Shown: positions 11,584-13,164 of the stretch, piece after piece
How positions within the stretch are numbered: position 1 is the stretch's first letter
Layout: every line of letters starts with the position of its first letter
Assembly: GCA_031260745.1 (NCBI GenBank)
Contig: JAISKY010000249.1
Coordinates: 1-13,164 of the forward strand
Direction: 5' to 3'
Origin: Oscillospiraceae bacterium
GTDB taxonomy: Bacteria > Bacillota > Clostridia > Oscillospirales > Oscillospiraceae
Length of the DNA: 13,164 nucleotides
Translations under genes and position numbers: made by a program
Notes under the pieces: generated by a model
What the model saw: the letters and a program-made list of their open reading frames with translations, nothing else
Database searches by the model: none
What the model was told of the DNA's origin: nothing

Positions 11584-11614
11584 CGTAGTGGCGGGTTTGA
11601 AACCCGCCACTACG
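11584..11614. repeat. Perfect 31-nt palindrome (REP-like or attenuator)
   Basis: CGTAGTGGCGGGTTT and its exact complement flank a single central G: 15 bp with no mismatch, with a realistic loop of TTTGAAA. No T-tract follows in the transcribed direction, so it is not a classical terminator. It lies between two co-directional genes, where it could modulate expression of the downstream one or be a dispersed palindromic repeat. Confidence 0.75.
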
Positions 11615-11621
11615 GAAAATG

Positions 11622-12158
11622 TTACGACCCCGTCCGCGGAATCGTCCATTCCGCGAGTTGAGCGTATAACCCCGGCAGTTCGTTATCCGGGTCGTTCAGC
11701 GGAACCGTAATTATGACCGCCCATACGCCGCCGTCAACTTCCGTCAGATAAATCTCGACCATTGTATCGGAGTCGTCAACCTTGACGCTGCGACCCTCGT
11801 ACTTCTCCGCGCCGAACGTAATCGGCGACGCTTCGGTGAAATTGTCGTAGTCCGGTAAATACTCGTCCGCGACTTTAGGAGCAATCGCCGAGTTAGTAGT
11901 GTCAGGATAGAATACCGCTATTAACGACGCTTCGACTTTGGCTGAGGTCGGAGCCGCAGTCGCCGTCGGAGCGGGCGACGGCGACGCGGACGCGCTTGGC
12001 TCGGTAGTCGCGACGGCTTCAACCGTTTCCGCGGGCGATGTCGCGTCAAACAGCCTGAATAACCCGTCAAAGCCGATTGTAACTCTGATTGCCGTAAAAC
12101 CTATGGCAATCACCGCTATTACCGCCGCTAAAATAACAATTTTTTTGTTGTTGCTCAT
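11622..12158 (-). CDS. Membrane-anchored protein with Ala/Ser/Thr/Pro linker, function unknown
   Basis: The 178-residue protein has a short basic start (MSNNKK), one transmembrane helix (about 7-24), a low-complexity linker rich in A, S, T, P and E (about 38-76), and a C-terminal globular part (77-178) that would lie outside the membrane. The C-terminal part is acidic with strand-like segments (MVEIYLTEVDGGVWAVIITVPL); I do not recognise the fold. There is no lipobox cysteine, so it is not a lipoprotein. Its ATG overlaps the gltX stop codon (ATGA) and its binding site GGGAGG lies in the gltX end, so it is translationally coupled to gltX. The link is probably organisational, not functional. 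It may be an uncharacterised lineage-specific surface protein. Confidence 0.8.
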   Translation of the reverse strand: MSNNKKIVILAAVIAVIAIGFTAIRVTIGFDGLFRLFDATSPAETVEAVATTEPSASASPSPAPTATAAPTSAKVEASLIAVFYPDTTNSAIAPKVADEYLPDYDNFTEASPITFGAEKYEGRSVKVDDSDTMVEIYLTEVDGGVWAVIITVPLNDPDNELPGLYAQLAEWTIPRTGS

Positions 12159-13164
12159 TTGGTAAGCCTCCCTATGGCGAGTTTTACCCGCCTGATTGAT
12201 TCGGCTTTACCCAATATCGCGCATATCTCTATCGGTCCGCCGGGAGTTACCGCTTCGCCGGACACCGCGATTCTAAGCGGTGAGAACAGCGTTCCGGTTT
12301 TTATCCCTTTGGATTCCACAATCCCCGACAACAACGCGCTTAGTGTCGGCTCGTCCCACGTTTCGACGCGCTCAAGTTCCGGCAAGAGCGTATTTAATAT
12401 GTCAAGCGAAATTTGCTCGTCGGTTTTCGATTTTTTGTTTACGAACAGCGATAAATCGTACTCCGGAAGTTCCTTGAAAAACCTTAGATGGATTTTTTCT
12501 TCGTTCTCAATATCCGCAAGCGTTTCAACGCGCGGTTGAAGCAATTTCGCGATAACCTCCGCTCTCTCTTTTGTCAGCGGCGATTCGCTGTCAACGCGAG
12601 GTTTGGCAAGTTCCGCGAATTTCTCCTGCGAAAGCTCGCGGATATAGTGAGCGTTAAAGTACGTCAGCTTTACCTTGTCGAACAACGCGGGCGATTTCGA
12701 GATTCCGCTAATCTCAAACGCGTCACAAAGCTCCGGGAGCGTGTAAAACTCGCGCTCGCCGCCCGGCGACCAGCCTAGTAACGCCACGTAGTTCAGAATC
12801 GCCTCCGGCAAAAAGCCCTCCGCGAGTAAATCCTCGTAGGTCGGGTCTCCGGCGCGTTTGCTCAGTTTGTGAGTAGCGTCGCGCATTACCTGTGAAACGG
12901 TGACGTACTCCGGCATCTCCCACCCGAAGGACTTATACATCAGTACGTACTTAGGCATAGAGCTGAGATATTCGCTCCCGCGTACAACGTGAGTAATTCC
13001 CATTAGGTGGTCGTCTACGATGTTCGCGAAGTTGTACGTCGGCAGACCGTCGCTTTTCAGCAATACGCCCTCGTCCAGAGACGCGGAAGCGTGCGGCACG
13101 GTAATCGTACCGAAAACCACATCGTCAAACGAAGTTTCGCCGTCTTTAGGGATTTTCTGACGGA
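12155..13164 (-). CDS. gltX: Glutamyl-tRNA synthetase, C-terminal two thirds (5' end outside window)
   Basis: GltX charges tRNA-Glu with glutamate. The frame runs in from beyond the window edge: the codons before the first in-frame GTG at 13120 read RQKIPKDGETSFDDVVFG, which is still GltX sequence, so 13120 is not the start. Recognised blocks are SDGLPTYNFANIVDDHLMGITHVVRGSEYLSS, the catalytic-domain segment before the class I signature, and HKLSKR, the KMSKS-class loop that positions ATP. Next come LNYVALLGWSP and the helical anticodon-binding region, ending in IRRVKLAIGRLTK. About 336 residues are visible of a family length of about 480-490; the HIGH motif lies outside. The stop TGA overlaps the start of the next gene. 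In some bacteria GltX is non-discriminating and also charges tRNA-Gln; that cannot be judged here. Confidence 0.95.
   Translation of the reverse strand, partial: RQKIPKDGETSFDDVVFGTITVPHASASLDEGVLLKSDGLPTYNFANIVDDHLMGITHVVRGSEYLSSMPKYVLMYKSFGWEMPEYVTVSQVMRDATHKLSKRAGDPTYEDLLAEGFLPEAILNYVALLGWSPGGEREFYTLPELCDAFEISGISKSPALFDKVKLTYFNAHYIRELSQEKFAELAKPRVDSESPLTKERAEVIAKLLQPRVETLADIENEEKIHLRFFKELPEYDLSLFVNKKSKTDEQISLDILNTLLPELERVETWDEPTLSALLSGIVESKGIKTGTLFSPLRIAVSGEAVTPGGPIEICAILGKAESIRRVKLAIGRLTK

Noticed and set aside
11156..11710. Plus-strand open frame opposite the DUF6062-type gene and the palindrome
   Set aside because: The opposite strand carries conserved cysteine motifs and a good ribosome binding site; this frame has neither and reads through the palindrome.
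12159..12539. Plus-strand open frame opposite gltX
   Set aside because: It is a serine-rich shadow of the GltX anticodon-binding domain without a ribosome binding site.
12155..13120. gltX as a complete gene starting at GTG 13120
   Set aside because: The codons upstream of 13120 remain open to the window edge and encode conserved GltX sequence, so the gene is cut by the window and not truncated.

Overview
The window looks like a chromosomal segment of an anaerobic Gram-positive bacterium, most likely class Clostridia (Bacillota). This rests on gene content (TmcAL/YlbM, the B. subtilis-type Fe-S PurF, a CarD-family regulator, a DUF6062-type zinc protein, a BofC-C-like small protein, an iron-sulfur flavoprotein, a MtaA/uroporphyrinogen-decarboxylase-like protein and a bacterial serpin) and on strong AGGAGG-type ribosome binding sites with sigma-A promoters at 17-nt spacing. 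The species cannot be read from the sequence.

Layout. 1-714 (+): the C-terminus of a serpin, then an iron-sulfur flavoprotein/FMN reductase, closed by a perfect hairpin terminator. 761-2214 (-): an AraC-type regulator with a GyrI-like effector domain and a YgjP-like metallopeptidase; the ribosome binding site of the latter lies inside a long hairpin. 2390-3908 (-): an ECF sigma factor overlapping its putative membrane anti-sigma factor, with an ECF-type promoter candidate upstream. 4174-4395 (-): a tRNA-Val(GAC)-tRNA-Cys(GCA) operon with a near-perfect sigma-A promoter. 4498-5152 (-): a CarD-family RNA polymerase-binding regulator with its own promoter and terminator. 5208-7376 (-): purF followed by a nitroreductase, from a strong promoter to a hairpin terminator. 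7420-8460 (-): tmcAL. 8525-8860 (+): a small membrane-anchored protein. 9057-10264 (+): a single-gene unit for a uroporphyrinogen-decarboxylase/methyltransferase-like protein. 10244-10846 (-): a YdeI-like protein. 10946-13164 (-): gltX (the 5' end lies outside the window), a membrane-anchored protein translationally coupled to it, and a DUF6062-type protein.

Most genes are housekeeping or small regulatory units and do not form one pathway. Three themes link parts of the window. Translation: two tRNAs, gltX, tmcAL and the growth-control factor CarD. Sensing and stress: ECF/anti-sigma and AraC/GyrI. Redox: two flavoproteins and Fe-S PurF.

The most unusual signal is non-coding. Four purine-rich tracts, all between genes and all between 8868 and 10933, are built in strict 7-nt phase from the unit (G/A)AGCAGA. 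Two form the arms of a large terminator and the other two flank the YdeI-like gene in opposite orientation. Other points of interest are the ribosome-binding-site-occluding hairpin at 2218-2258, an 18-nt promoter-proximal motif found at two loci, and an internal translation start at the domain boundary of the AraC regulator.
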